Part shown: one piece after another, positions 7,370 through 13,107 of the stretch | Numbering within the stretch: position 1 is the stretch's first letter | Layout: each line of letters starts with the position of its first letter | Assembly (NCBI GenBank): GCA_031278315.1 | Contig: JAITKS010000448.1 | Coordinates: forward strand, 1 to 13,107 | DNA: 13,107 nt | Reading direction: 5' to 3' | Origin: Planctomycetaceae bacterium | GTDB lineage: Bacteria; Planctomycetota; Planctomycetia; Pirellulales; Thermoguttaceae | Notes under the pieces: generated by a model | Database searches by the model: none | What the model was told of the DNA's origin: nothing | Seen by the model: only the letters and a program-made list of their open reading frames with translations | Program-made: the position numbers and the translations under genes

Positions 7370-7374
7370 CCTCC
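7370..7374 (-). promoter_or_regulatory. Shine-Dalgarno GGAGG of the zinc-ribbon gene
   Basis: On the minus strand GGAGG is followed by 8 bases (ACAATAAA) and then ATG. This selects the ATG at 7361 over the upstream TTG, which overlaps the site. Confidence 0.8.
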
Positions 7375-8074
7375 AACTTTTAATTCGAAATAGGAAATAT
7401 AGAAAAACATAGATTAAGGAAATAATAAGGAAATAATATATGTAAATCGTACTATGAATTTCGGTGATATATACGTATTCAGTAAATTTGATTTCCGATA
7501 GATAAGCAGGCGAATCGAATCGAAAATTTAAGTTTGAGCAATTTAAGTTTGATCCGTGTAAATGAATTTTCTGAATATCAGACAATCAAATTTTTATCGT
7601 TTTTTTCTTTTTGGGTCTAATTTCTTTTTGAATTTATTCGAGTAAAAAATACGCAATATTATCGTTAAATATAATTTTATTCGTTTAATTCTTGTACTAA
7701 TATTAAAGTGAATTTGATTGTACAATACATGTTGTAATTATGTCAAGTCATGTCGAGTCATGTCGAGAAACATATCTCAATGCAATTAATGGAACGTCTA
7801 AAAAAATCGAAAAAAGAATTAATATTGTGAGGTACTGGTTATTAAATTGAGATTTTTTGTTACGATAATGCGGCTTATTTTTTTGGGGTGAAAATTGATC
7901 TTTACATTTGTTGTTTGAGTTTCGGTTGACGTTGTTAGTCATATTTTATTTGCTGGTGATATTTTGTCTGACGGCGTTGTTTATTGCAGCAATGACATTA
8001 TTATTGAATATGTTTTTTGACATATTTTTTGTGAATATAGAAATTGGGAATTTAAGTTTATTAGAAATAATTTT
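7375..8074. other. AT-rich intergenic region between divergent genes
   Basis: About 700 bases separate the zinc-ribbon gene (-) and the dihydrouridine synthase gene (+), so both promoters should be here. It contains a variant TGATATAT motif (about 7462), a TTGTACAA palindrome (within 7717-7730) and the three 10-bp repeats at 7740-7769. An 82-codon minus-strand frame from a TTG at 7585 has one hydrophobic stretch, but it overlaps the zinc-ribbon start and lacks a ribosome binding site. I see no supported gene. Confidence 0.5.
7740..7769. repeat. Three tandem 10-bp units ATGTCRAGTC
   Basis: The units are ATGTCAAGTC, ATGTCGAGTC and ATGTCGAGAA, spaced exactly 10 bases apart, or about one helical turn. 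They lie 305-335 bases upstream of the dihydrouridine synthase start. Helically phased repeats can be cooperative protein sites, but three short units can also arise by slippage. Confidence 0.6.
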
Positions 8075-9079
8075 ATGAAAATTTTATCTGCTCCGATGGC
8101 GGGTTTTACTAATTATGCTTATCGGGAGTTAGTTCGATTTTTTGGCGGTGCTGATATTATAGAGACGGAGATGGCATCGGCTCGTTCTTTTGTTGAGCTT
8201 GAGTTACGTTCTCGTGAATATCCGTTACGTCTTTGGGGAGTTTGCGGCGAGTCGGATGTTGTGGTTCAAATATGGGATAATTCGCCTGATACTCTTTCGG
8301 AATTTGCGATTCGTTTGGTCAATGATTTCGGCGTGAGCGGAATTGATTTAAATTTTGGTTGTCCGGCGAAACAAATTGCGGGCAGGAGTGAGAGCGGTTC
8401 TTATTTATTACGATTTCCTGATCGGATAGGTGATATTGTCAAGAGTGTAGTTTTGGTTTCGGGTGATATTCCGGTTACAGCGAAAATTCGGCTTGGGTGT
8501 ACGGCGGATTCGATAAATGCAATTGACGTAGCTCAAGCTATAGAATCGGCGGGGGCAAGCGGGATTACTGTTCATGGAAGAACTGCGGCGGACATGTATA
8601 GAGGTAATGCTGATTGGGATGCAATTGCAGCAATAAAACCAAAGTTATGCAGGATGCCGTTGTATGGAAATGGTGATATTAAAACAGTAGAAGATGCGAT
8701 ATCGAGGTTACGAAATTATCCGGTTGATGGAATAATGATAGGAAGAGCTGCGATTTCTAAACCTTGGATTTTCAGTCAAATTTCGGCTGCAATTAGAAAT
8801 CGGGAGATTCCGCCTGAGCCGACGGATATTGAGTTGAATAGAGTAATAAGATTACATTATGAGTTATTAACGAAGCAATTATTGCCGCAATCAGCGGTAG
8901 TGCAGCTTCGCAAGCATATTTTTTATTATGTAGCGGGCAAGGCGTTATCGAGGCAATTCCGCAATATAATTTGTCAAGTCAATGATCCAATAAATTTTTT
9001 CAATTTAATTGATAATTTTCTAGGCAAGCCTGAAAATTCTGATAACTTTACAAAAAAATTCAGAACAATTACAACATAA
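8075..9079 (+). CDS. tRNA-dihydrouridine synthase (Dus family)
   Basis: This 334-residue FMN flavoprotein uses NAD(P)H to reduce specific uridines of tRNA to dihydrouridine. The TIM-barrel landmarks are in order: the N-terminal SAPMAGFTNYAYR (5-17, FMN phosphate side), the catalytic-cysteine motif NFGCPAK (93-99, C96), TAKIRLG (135-141, FMN-contacting K137), HGRT (167-170), GNGDI (198-202) and MIGRAAISKPWIF (221-233). A helical tRNA-binding C-terminal domain occupies about 245-334. Length fits Dus proteins (about 310-350). The motifs look closest to the DusB-like bacterial group, but the exact uridine position cannot be assigned. No Shine-Dalgarno precedes the ATG, and the conserved SAPMAG motif begins five residues in, confirming the start. 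The gene is convergent with folE, separated by 95 bases. Confidence 0.93.
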   Translation: MKILSAPMAGFTNYAYRELVRFFGGADIIETEMASARSFVELELRSREYPLRLWGVCGESDVVVQIWDNSPDTLSEFAIRLVNDFGVSGIDLNFGCPAKQIAGRSESGSYLLRFPDRIGDIVKSVVLVSGDIPVTAKIRLGCTADSINAIDVAQAIESAGASGITVHGRTAADMYRGNADWDAIAAIKPKLCRMPLYGNGDIKTVEDAISRLRNYPVDGIMIGRAAISKPWIFSQISAAIRNREIPPEPTDIELNRVIRLHYELLTKQLLPQSAVVQLRKHIFYYVAGKALSRQFRNIICQVNDPINFFNLIDNFLGKPENSDNFTKKFRTITT

Positions 9080-9142
9080 ATGTAAAATACAAACTACTAA
9101 TTTAAAATACAAAACATACGAAAAAAACAAAACAATAATTTC

Positions 9143-9156
9143 ACTGAGAGATATTA
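9143..9156 (+). repeat. Variant CTGA-GA-GATATTAC dispersed motif
   Basis: TTTCACTGAGAGATATTAC (9139-9157) matches TTTCACTGATATATTAC at 12918-12934 apart from a 2-base insertion and an adjacent change. It lies in the spacer between the convergent dus and folE genes. Confidence 0.4.
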
Positions 9157-9182
9157 CTATTATCGTTATTACTATTATCGTT
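9153..9182. repeat. Perfect 15-bp tandem duplication at the 3' end of folE
   Basis: ATTACTATTATCGTT occurs twice back to back (9153-9167 and 9168-9182). The second copy contains the folE stop codon (9177-9175 on the minus strand) and the last Lys/Arg codons, so the first copy duplicates that end downstream of the stop. The protein end is unaffected. Confidence 0.8.
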
Positions 9183-9735
9183 TGTTGATTAGTGAAAAAA
9201 TTTCTGCACGGCTTGAAGGGTCTTTTAGAAATCCGCCGCGCAGTGCGGAAGTAACACAAATTGAACCCGGCTTTTTTACGCCGCGAACAGTCATACATGT
9301 ATGAACTGCCTCGACTACTACTGCTACCGATTTCGCTTTCAATTCACTGTAAAGCAACTGGGCAATATCTTCTGTCATACGCTCTTGAACTTGCGGACGA
9401 TGCGAAATTACTTCTACGACTCGTGCTAACTTGCTTAATCCAATTACACGGCCGTCAGGAATATAACCAATATGAACATTACCCGTAAACGGCATCAAAT
9501 GATGTTCACACATACTATTAAAACTTATATCCCGTACTAGGACAATTTCATTGTAATTTTCTTTAAAAAATTTCTTCGTGTGTTGACTTGCGTCTTGATG
9601 CATTCCGCCGAAGAGTTCGGAATACATTTGTGCTACTCGTTGAGGTGTTTCTAATAATCCCTCACGATCTGGGTTATCGCCTATCGCAAAAAGTATTTCG
9701 CGAACCGCATGTTCTATTCGTTTTATATCAATCAT
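9175..9735 (-). CDS. folE: GTP cyclohydrolase I
   Basis: This 186-residue cytoplasmic enzyme converts GTP to 7,8-dihydroneopterin triphosphate, the first step of tetrahydrofolate synthesis and also the entry to queuosine-type deazapurines. Family hallmarks are NPDREGLLETPQRVA (21-35), SMCEHHLMPFTG (74-85), GLSKLARVV (99-107), RPQVQERMT (113-121), VEAVHTCMTVRGV (141-153) and TSALRGGF (162-169). The zinc ligands are C76, H79 and C147, with H78 and H145 as catalytic or substrate-contacting residues. Length is typical of the bacterial FolE core, with a short N-terminus. A TTG directly before the ATG (9738-9736) also opens the frame, but the ATG at 9735 is preferred. The upstream sequence has only a weak GGAAA. 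No neighbouring folate genes are visible, so it is monocistronic as far as can be seen. Confidence 0.96.
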   Translation of the reverse strand: MIDIKRIEHAVREILFAIGDNPDREGLLETPQRVAQMYSELFGGMHQDASQHTKKFFKENYNEIVLVRDISFNSMCEHHLMPFTGNVHIGYIPDGRVIGLSKLARVVEVISHRPQVQERMTEDIAQLLYSELKAKSVAVVVEAVHTCMTVRGVKKPGSICVTSALRGGFLKDPSSRAEIFSLINKR

Positions 9736-9806
9736 CAAATTATTTCCAATTTCAAAAAAATTCTATGCAATAATATTGTAATAATATTGTGTAATGTGAG
9801 TATGAC

Positions 9807-9918
9807 TTAAACGGCTCTTACTTTAATTTTTGGTTCGAGCCGGCTGCTTACTTATCGAAAAGCATGATTGTAATGAATAACCTTTATATCGCCGATTTTC
9901 ATTGTGCAATGCGTAAAT
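9807..9918 (+). repeat. Diverged direct repeat, copy A
   Basis: Copy A aligns with 10109-10218 over about 110 bases, with roughly three quarters of positions identical by hand and two small indels. Shared blocks include TTAAAC, GCTCT, GAGCCG, TGCTTA, TATCGAAA, GAATA, TTTATATCGC and ATTGT-N-C-N-AT-N-CGTA. Three long stop-containing frames make a protein-coding origin unlikely. It may be an intergenic repeat family or a duplicated non-coding RNA. Confidence 0.65.
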
Positions 9919-10044
9919 AAAAAATGTATTATGAATTTTAACAGACAGTATAAAAGACATATTCATAATATATCATTGAAATTTTTCAAAGGTTTTCAAA
10001 TAAGGTTCGTTTTAAGATTCATAATCCAAAAAAAGTTGAAAAAC

Positions 10045-10110
10045 AAATATTCCGCTGATATATCACATGTATTCTTATTTATTCATTGTAATATACTCAG
10101 TGGAATATTT
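10045..10110. repeat. Long inverted repeat with CTGATATATyAC arms
   Basis: The left arm (10045-10066) and right arm (10088-10110) are reverse complements over about 22 bases with few differences (AAATATTCC-G/A-CTGA core). The loop is 21 bases. Each arm is a copy of the dispersed CTGATATATTAC motif, here with the AAATATTCC ends facing outward. The right end abuts copy B of the diverged direct repeat. Confidence 0.75.
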
Positions 10111-10218
10111 AAACTGCTCTCACTTGAATTGCCGGTTTGAGCCGATTGCTTATCTATCGAAATGCTGATTTTATTGAATACATTTTTATATCGCTGAATT
10201 TTATTGTACGATACGTAT
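10109..10218 (+). repeat. Diverged direct repeat, copy B
   Basis: This is the second copy of the sequence at 9807-9918, starting 302 bases downstream in the same orientation. The sequences on the right side of the two copies do not match, so the homology ends near the ATTGTACGATACGTA block. Confidence 0.65.
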
Positions 10219-10726
10219 ATTACAAAAAAAATTTTTTATCCTGCTTGACAGGTATGTTGATAGGGGATAGGATTACTCGGAATTATTCTCTTATTATTGA
10301 TTATGCAGTTTCTGTTTGGGAATTTCAGATTAATTAAAAGGAATGATTAGATGATGAATACAATTTGAAATGAATATCACTAAATCCCGTTTCATTCCGA
10401 ATCACAAAATATAGCCAAAATATTTATTTCAATTGCAAAAACATTATTGCCGGATATTGCTCTTAATAAAATCCATACCTTATCAGACGAAACAAATTTT
10501 AATCACCCCAAATCACTTTCAACATTATTTCCCGTTTGTTTCTCTTGTAACAAAAAAGATAAAAATAAAGATCGTCAACAAAATCACCTGCCGGCATCTT
10601 TAATAATAGATCAAGTCCGTTACTTTGAAAATTCACCGCTCTCGCCAAGACAATAAAATACTAATCACAAAAAACTAATTACAACTATTGTCCCAAAAGA
10701 GATAACTGAATATTTCATTTTATTGT

Positions 10727-10750
10727 ACATGAACAATTACTCGTTCATGT
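10727..10750. repeat. Perfect 8-bp stem hairpin ACATGAAC / GTTCATGT
   Basis: ACATGAAC (10727-10734) and GTTCATGT (10743-10750) are exact reverse complements around an 8-base loop, followed by TTTTA. It could be a weak terminator for a small transcript or a protein site. There is no adjacent gene end to support either. Confidence 0.4.
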
Positions 10751-11048
10751 TTTATACTAGCTTCTTTTATTTGTCAGATGAATTACAGCTAGAGTATCTC
10801 TAATAAATTCAATTTTTATTTTCACCAAATTAATTAACATAATCAATAACAAAGTTTGCTGCGTGTTTTGTCGATCAAACCAAATAACACTGAATATGCC
10901 CGCAACACGAATTATTGAATTGCAGTGAATGTTGAAATTTTTTTTAGAGATTCTCAATAGTTACTAATCAGCTCATTGAAAAAAATGAGACAGCGTAACT
11001 CTGTATCATCTGTTTAGACCAAGTTGGATTTTACATCTACACAATCAT

Positions 11049-11054
11049 GGGAGG
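11049..11054 (+). promoter_or_regulatory. Shine-Dalgarno GGGAGG of the Gly-rich secreted protein gene
   Basis: GGGAGG followed by eight A residues and ATG (11063) is a strong ribosome binding site. It places translation at 11063 rather than at the in-frame TTG at 11024, which would put 13 polar residues in front of the signal peptide. Confidence 0.85.
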
Positions 11055-11062
11055 AAAAAAAA

Positions 11063-12676
11063 ATGAAACGACTTTTAACTTTAATTTTAGTATTGACACT
11101 TTCTGGAACTATTATGGCTCAATCGCCATTTGGTAAACCGGGAGGCGGTAAACCGGGCGGCGGTAAACCGTCAGGCGGTAAACCGTCAGGCGGATTTGGC
11201 GGCGGTAAACCGTCAGGCGGATTTGGCGGCAGTAAACCGCCGGGCGGATTGGGAGGTTTCAAACCTTCAAAAGAAGCACAAATTGCCGGTGCAATTGTTG
11301 GTTCTCTCGGACGCGTAATCGATGACGCTGCACGAAGAGATCGAGAACGCCGTGAAGCAGAAAGACACTACAATCGACCGCCATACCGTCCGCCGGTTTA
11401 TGTTCAACAACCGCCCCGAACTGTTATCATTCAATCGCCGGCAACTGTAACCTCAGCGTCTGTTCAAACCGAAAATGCAGCCGTTGCAGAATCTCCGCTG
11501 ACTTTGACAAAAAACACAACAATTGTTACCGCAAAACCTGCAACAAAAGATATTGTCAATAAAGCCAAAAATGTCCTCAATAAAGAAATTGCTGAAAAAT
11601 TGGAATCATTTATTGATTCGCTCAAAGATTCAGTAATGTCTGAAGAGAAAGCAAATACTATCGCACAAAAATTTCTCGACGAGGGAAAAGATAAGAAAAA
11701 AATTGCCGACTTCCTCAACGCTGTCAACAACGGTAACGCAGAAACCGCCGGAAAATTAGTGTCGGAATTGACAGATGATCCGTTTGAAGGCAGTAAAATT
11801 GTCCAAACAATAAATCTCGGTACACAACTTTCAGAACTCGAAGAAACAATACAAAACGGTGAGTTTGAACCAAGTGATATTTCAGACTTGAAAAAATTAA
11901 TCGATAAAGCAAAATTGCCGGCAAAAGTTAAAAAAGATGCACAAAAAACTCTTGCCGCATTCAAAAATGCTCTAAAAATTCTCGATACTTTAACATCGTT
12001 TAGGGAATCATCCAAAGCAGTTATTCCTGTTCCGACAAATGCCGTAACTGTAATTTATTGCCCATCACTTCAAGCAGATGCTGTTTATGCTGTCGATTCC
12101 GAAACCTATTTGATAAAAGGGGACGAATTCAGTGTTGCCGAAGAAGATATCAGTGATGCGTTTCCGCAAATTCCTGTTTATTCGAATCCGGTATTACAGT
12201 CAACCCAAACAAAAAATCAGATCAGTTTGGCAAACACCACCGACCGAACAGTAACTTATCGACTTGATGATAAAGTTTCACGAACATTAACATCGGGAAA
12301 AAAGGCATCTTTTGCTGTTCCAACATCAGGAACGATTTCTGTTATTTCACAGGGATATTGGAGATCATTTTCCGTCGGTTCAGGAAATTATTCGCTCGAT
12401 TATTCTAACAAAGCATGGTCAATTGTTGTGAATCCGATTAAGGTGACAATAAGTAACAACAGTCCGCTGCCGTTCTATTGTTTTATCGACCGGACAGAAT
12501 ACACCATTAATTCCGGTGAACAAATTTCGTTTACGTCGAATAACGGTATTCTTGATTTGCAGTTTGCCCGCAGTGAAGACACCGGAAACCGTGCCGCTTA
12601 TCAATTGGAAGACAGTGCATCTTACAAAATCGGTCTCGATAAACGCGACAATAAATGGGCTTTGTTCCCTGAATGA
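11063..12676 (+). CDS. Secreted Gly/Lys/Pro-rich protein of unknown function with C-terminal beta repeats
   Basis: This 537-residue product starts with a signal peptide (MKRLLTLILVLTLSGTIMA-Q, cleavage near 19). Residues 24-68 are a low-complexity Gly-rich tract of KPGGG, KPSGG and FGG units, followed by AQIAGAIVGSLG, a strongly basic segment (RRDRERREAERH, 91-102) and a Pro/Tyr-rich stretch (104-118). Residues ~160-315 are predicted mostly helical and charged. Residues ~320-375 are beta-rich. The C-terminus looks like two related beta modules, about 385-455 and 458-535. Both contain an I-x-x-x-N strand, a T-x-x-SG-x-x-x-SF turn, and end with Y-x-LD/Y-x-I-x-L-D and an aromatic W strand. I do not recognise the family. 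Secretion is well supported; a surface or envelope role is inference. The gene stands alone. Confidence 0.75.
   Translation: MKRLLTLILVLTLSGTIMAQSPFGKPGGGKPGGGKPSGGKPSGGFGGGKPSGGFGGSKPPGGLGGFKPSKEAQIAGAIVGSLGRVIDDAARRDRERREAERHYNRPPYRPPVYVQQPPRTVIIQSPATVTSASVQTENAAVAESPLTLTKNTTIVTAKPATKDIVNKAKNVLNKEIAEKLESFIDSLKDSVMSEEKANTIAQKFLDEGKDKKKIADFLNAVNNGNAETAGKLVSELTDDPFEGSKIVQTINLGTQLSELEETIQNGEFEPSDISDLKKLIDKAKLPAKVKKDAQKTLAAFKNALKILDTLTSFRESSKAVIPVPTNAVTVIYCPSLQADAVYAVDSETYLIKGDEFSVAEEDISDAFPQIPVYSNPVLQSTQTKNQISLANTTDRTVTYRLDDKVSRTLTSGKKASFAVPTSGTISVISQGYWRSFSVGSGNYSLDYSNKAWSIVVNPIKVTISNNSPLPFYCFIDRTEYTINSGEQISFTSNNGILDLQFARSEDTGNRAAYQLEDSASYKIGLDKRDNKWALFPE
11132..11257 (+). repeat. In-frame tandem 15/12-bp repeats coding the Gly-rich tract
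   Basis: Units of 15 bp (GGTAAACCGTCAGGC and variants, coding G-K-P-S/G-G) alternate in the second half with 12-bp units (GGATTTGGCGGC, G-F-G-G). The order is 15,15,15,15,12,15,12,15,12. All are multiples of 3, so copy number can change without frameshift. Three 15-bp units are identical, pointing to recent slippage. Confidence 0.9.
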
Positions 12677-12697
12677 AAATTATTTTCACAACAAATA

Positions 12698-12970
12698 ATT
12701 TCGTCAAATAATATTCATCGTAATATATCAGTGGAATATTTTTTTTATTAACCACAGAGAAATCAGAGATTGTAATTTTAGATTTTAGATTTAAGTGAAT
12801 TACTAAAAAATATTTTAGCCGGCGGGAACGCAGGCGTCCCGCCTGTATCTTTTTTGTACAAAAAACGCCTAAAGATGCAGTCGAGACGACCGCGATCCCG
12901 CCGGCAACAATAAATTATTTCACTGATATATTACTATTTCGTCAAATAATTTCGTCAAATAATTTCGTCC
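12698..12970. repeat. Composite repeat: 13-bp direct repeats outside, 19-bp inverted repeats inside
   Basis: ATTTCGTCAAATA occurs at 12698-12710, 12936-12948 and 12949-12961, then partly at 12962-12970. Inside these lie the inverted arms GTAATATATCAGTGGAATA (12720-12738) and its near-perfect complement (12916-12934, one mismatch in 19). The arms enclose 177 bases with a GC-rich palindrome. The layout resembles a small non-autonomous element with terminal inverted repeats. However, the left direct repeat is 9 bases away from the arm, so it is not a clean target-site duplication. Confidence 0.6.
12818..12905. repeat. GC-rich nested palindrome
   Basis: GCCGGCGGGA (12818-12827) is the exact complement of TCCCGCCGGC (12896-12905). 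Inside are CAGGCG-TCC-CGCCTG (12831-12845) and the 16-bp perfect palindrome TTTTTTGTACAAAAAA (12850-12865). The composition is sharply higher in G+C than its surroundings, suggesting foreign or mobile origin. Similar GGGACGCAGGCGTCCC-type sequences are dispersed in several PVC genomes (from memory). Confidence 0.7.
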
Positions 12971-13023
12971 TGTTTTCGGACGTTAATCGGAAAATTTTTA
13001 GAATATTAAAAATCTTTAACGCT

Positions 13024-13101
13024 GCACACATAAAAGAGCGGAAAAAATTCAATCAAAATATCGTTACAAAAAGTATTGACTGTTTTTGCTCTTTTGTGTG
13101 C
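13024..13101. repeat. Inverted repeat at the right edge (GCACACA..AAAAGAGC)
   Basis: GCACACATAAAAGAGC (13024-13039) pairs with GCTCTTTTGTGTGC (13088-13101), with a 2-base bulge in the left arm and a 48-base loop. A TTGACT hexamer lies in the loop close to the right arm. It might belong to the upstream region of a gene beyond the window, or be the end of another repeat element. Confidence 0.5.
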
Positions 13102-13107
13102 GGAGTT

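Larger units (their letters stand above)
9736..11048. other. 1.3-kb intergenic region without a convincing gene
   Basis: The region holds the upstream sequences of folE (-) and of the Gly-rich gene (+). It contains a diverged duplicated ~110-bp sequence (9807-9918 and 10109-10218), a long inverted repeat (10045-10110), a hairpin CCTG-CTTGA-CAGG near 10232, an 8-bp-stem hairpin (10727-10750) and a 6-bp stem CTCATT/AATGAG (10972-10989). Open frames of 66-78 codons exist (for example 9904-10140 and 10447-10656), but they lack ribosome binding sites and recognisable features. It could hide a small RNA or a decayed gene. Confidence 0.5.
12677..13107. other. Repeat-dense intergenic region to the right window edge
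   Basis: This region follows the Gly-rich gene and has no supported gene up to the right edge. It is made of 13-bp direct repeats, an inverted pair of CTGATATATTAC motifs, a GC-rich nested palindrome and a final inverted repeat at the edge. The GC-rich hairpin at 12818-12905 may act as a transcription barrier, but it is too far from the stop codon to be called a terminator. Confidence 0.5.

Noticed and set aside
7337..7585. Minus-strand frame of 82 codons with a hydrophobic stretch
   Set aside because: The TTG start lacks a Shine-Dalgarno sequence, and it overlaps the well-supported start and GGAGG site of the zinc-ribbon gene. The hydrophobic run is expected from T-rich DNA.
9830..9845. GGTTCGAGCC resembling a tRNA T-loop
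   Set aside because: The flanking bases do not form the 5-bp T-stem, and no acceptor, anticodon or D arm can be folded around it. The diverged copy at about 10134 reads GGTTTGAGCC.
10447..10656. 69-codon frame in the large intergenic region
   Set aside because: It has a TTG start, no ribosome binding site and no homologous feature; its single cysteine pair (CFSC) is not enough to support a zinc-binding peptide.
11464..12015. Antisense open frame of 183 codons inside the Gly-rich gene
   Set aside because: It lies entirely antisense to a gene with a signal peptide, a strong ribosome binding site and coherent composition. Its Ser/Phe-rich translation is typical of a shadow frame.

Overview
The window is AT-rich (roughly one third G+C by eye) and has long, repeat-filled intergenic stretches. 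It carries six complete protein genes and one truncated at the left edge. The large secreted cytochrome protein related to hydrazine synthase subunit A with a sulfatase-modifying-factor-like C-terminus, the Treponema-type pyrophosphate phosphofructokinase, the small zinc-ribbon protein and the Gly-rich secreted protein together suggest a PVC-superphylum bacterium. A low-GC, possibly gut-associated planctomycete is my best guess. This is inference from family memory, since no rRNA or marker gene is present.

Layout. 1-270 (-): N-terminus of an AAA-type ATPase. 271-1047: long intergenic region with a CACGAAA inverted repeat, a copy of a CTGATATATTAC motif and a perfect 18-bp palindrome just before the next gene. 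1048-4926 (+): 1292-residue HzsA-related di-haem protein. 4927-5222: a CACGAAA repeat and an 83-bp nested palindromic element. 5223-6509 (+): PPi-type phosphofructokinase. 6685-6740: heptamer array that runs into the 3' end of the zinc-ribbon gene at 6711-7361 (-). 7362-8074: AT-rich intergenic with a 3 x 10-bp repeat. 8075-9079 (+): tRNA-dihydrouridine synthase, convergent with folE at 9175-9735 (-). 9736-11062: a 1.3-kb gene-poor stretch with two diverged copies of a ~110-bp sequence and a long inverted repeat. 11063-12676 (+): secreted Gly-rich protein of unknown function. 12677-13107: composite inverted/direct repeat region with a GC-rich palindrome.

The genes do not form an evident operon. 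Spacing is wide, strands alternate, and the functions (PPi-dependent glycolysis, tRNA modification, pterin synthesis, secreted proteins) are unrelated housekeeping or surface roles. I found no defence system, CRISPR array, transposase, tRNA or rRNA. The most unusual content is the intergenic repeat landscape. A 12-bp core (CTGATATATTAC and variants) recurs in nearly every intergenic region, twice as arms of inverted repeats, alongside several unrelated palindromic elements. Start sites also differ: two genes have a strong GGAGG Shine-Dalgarno sequence and the others show none.
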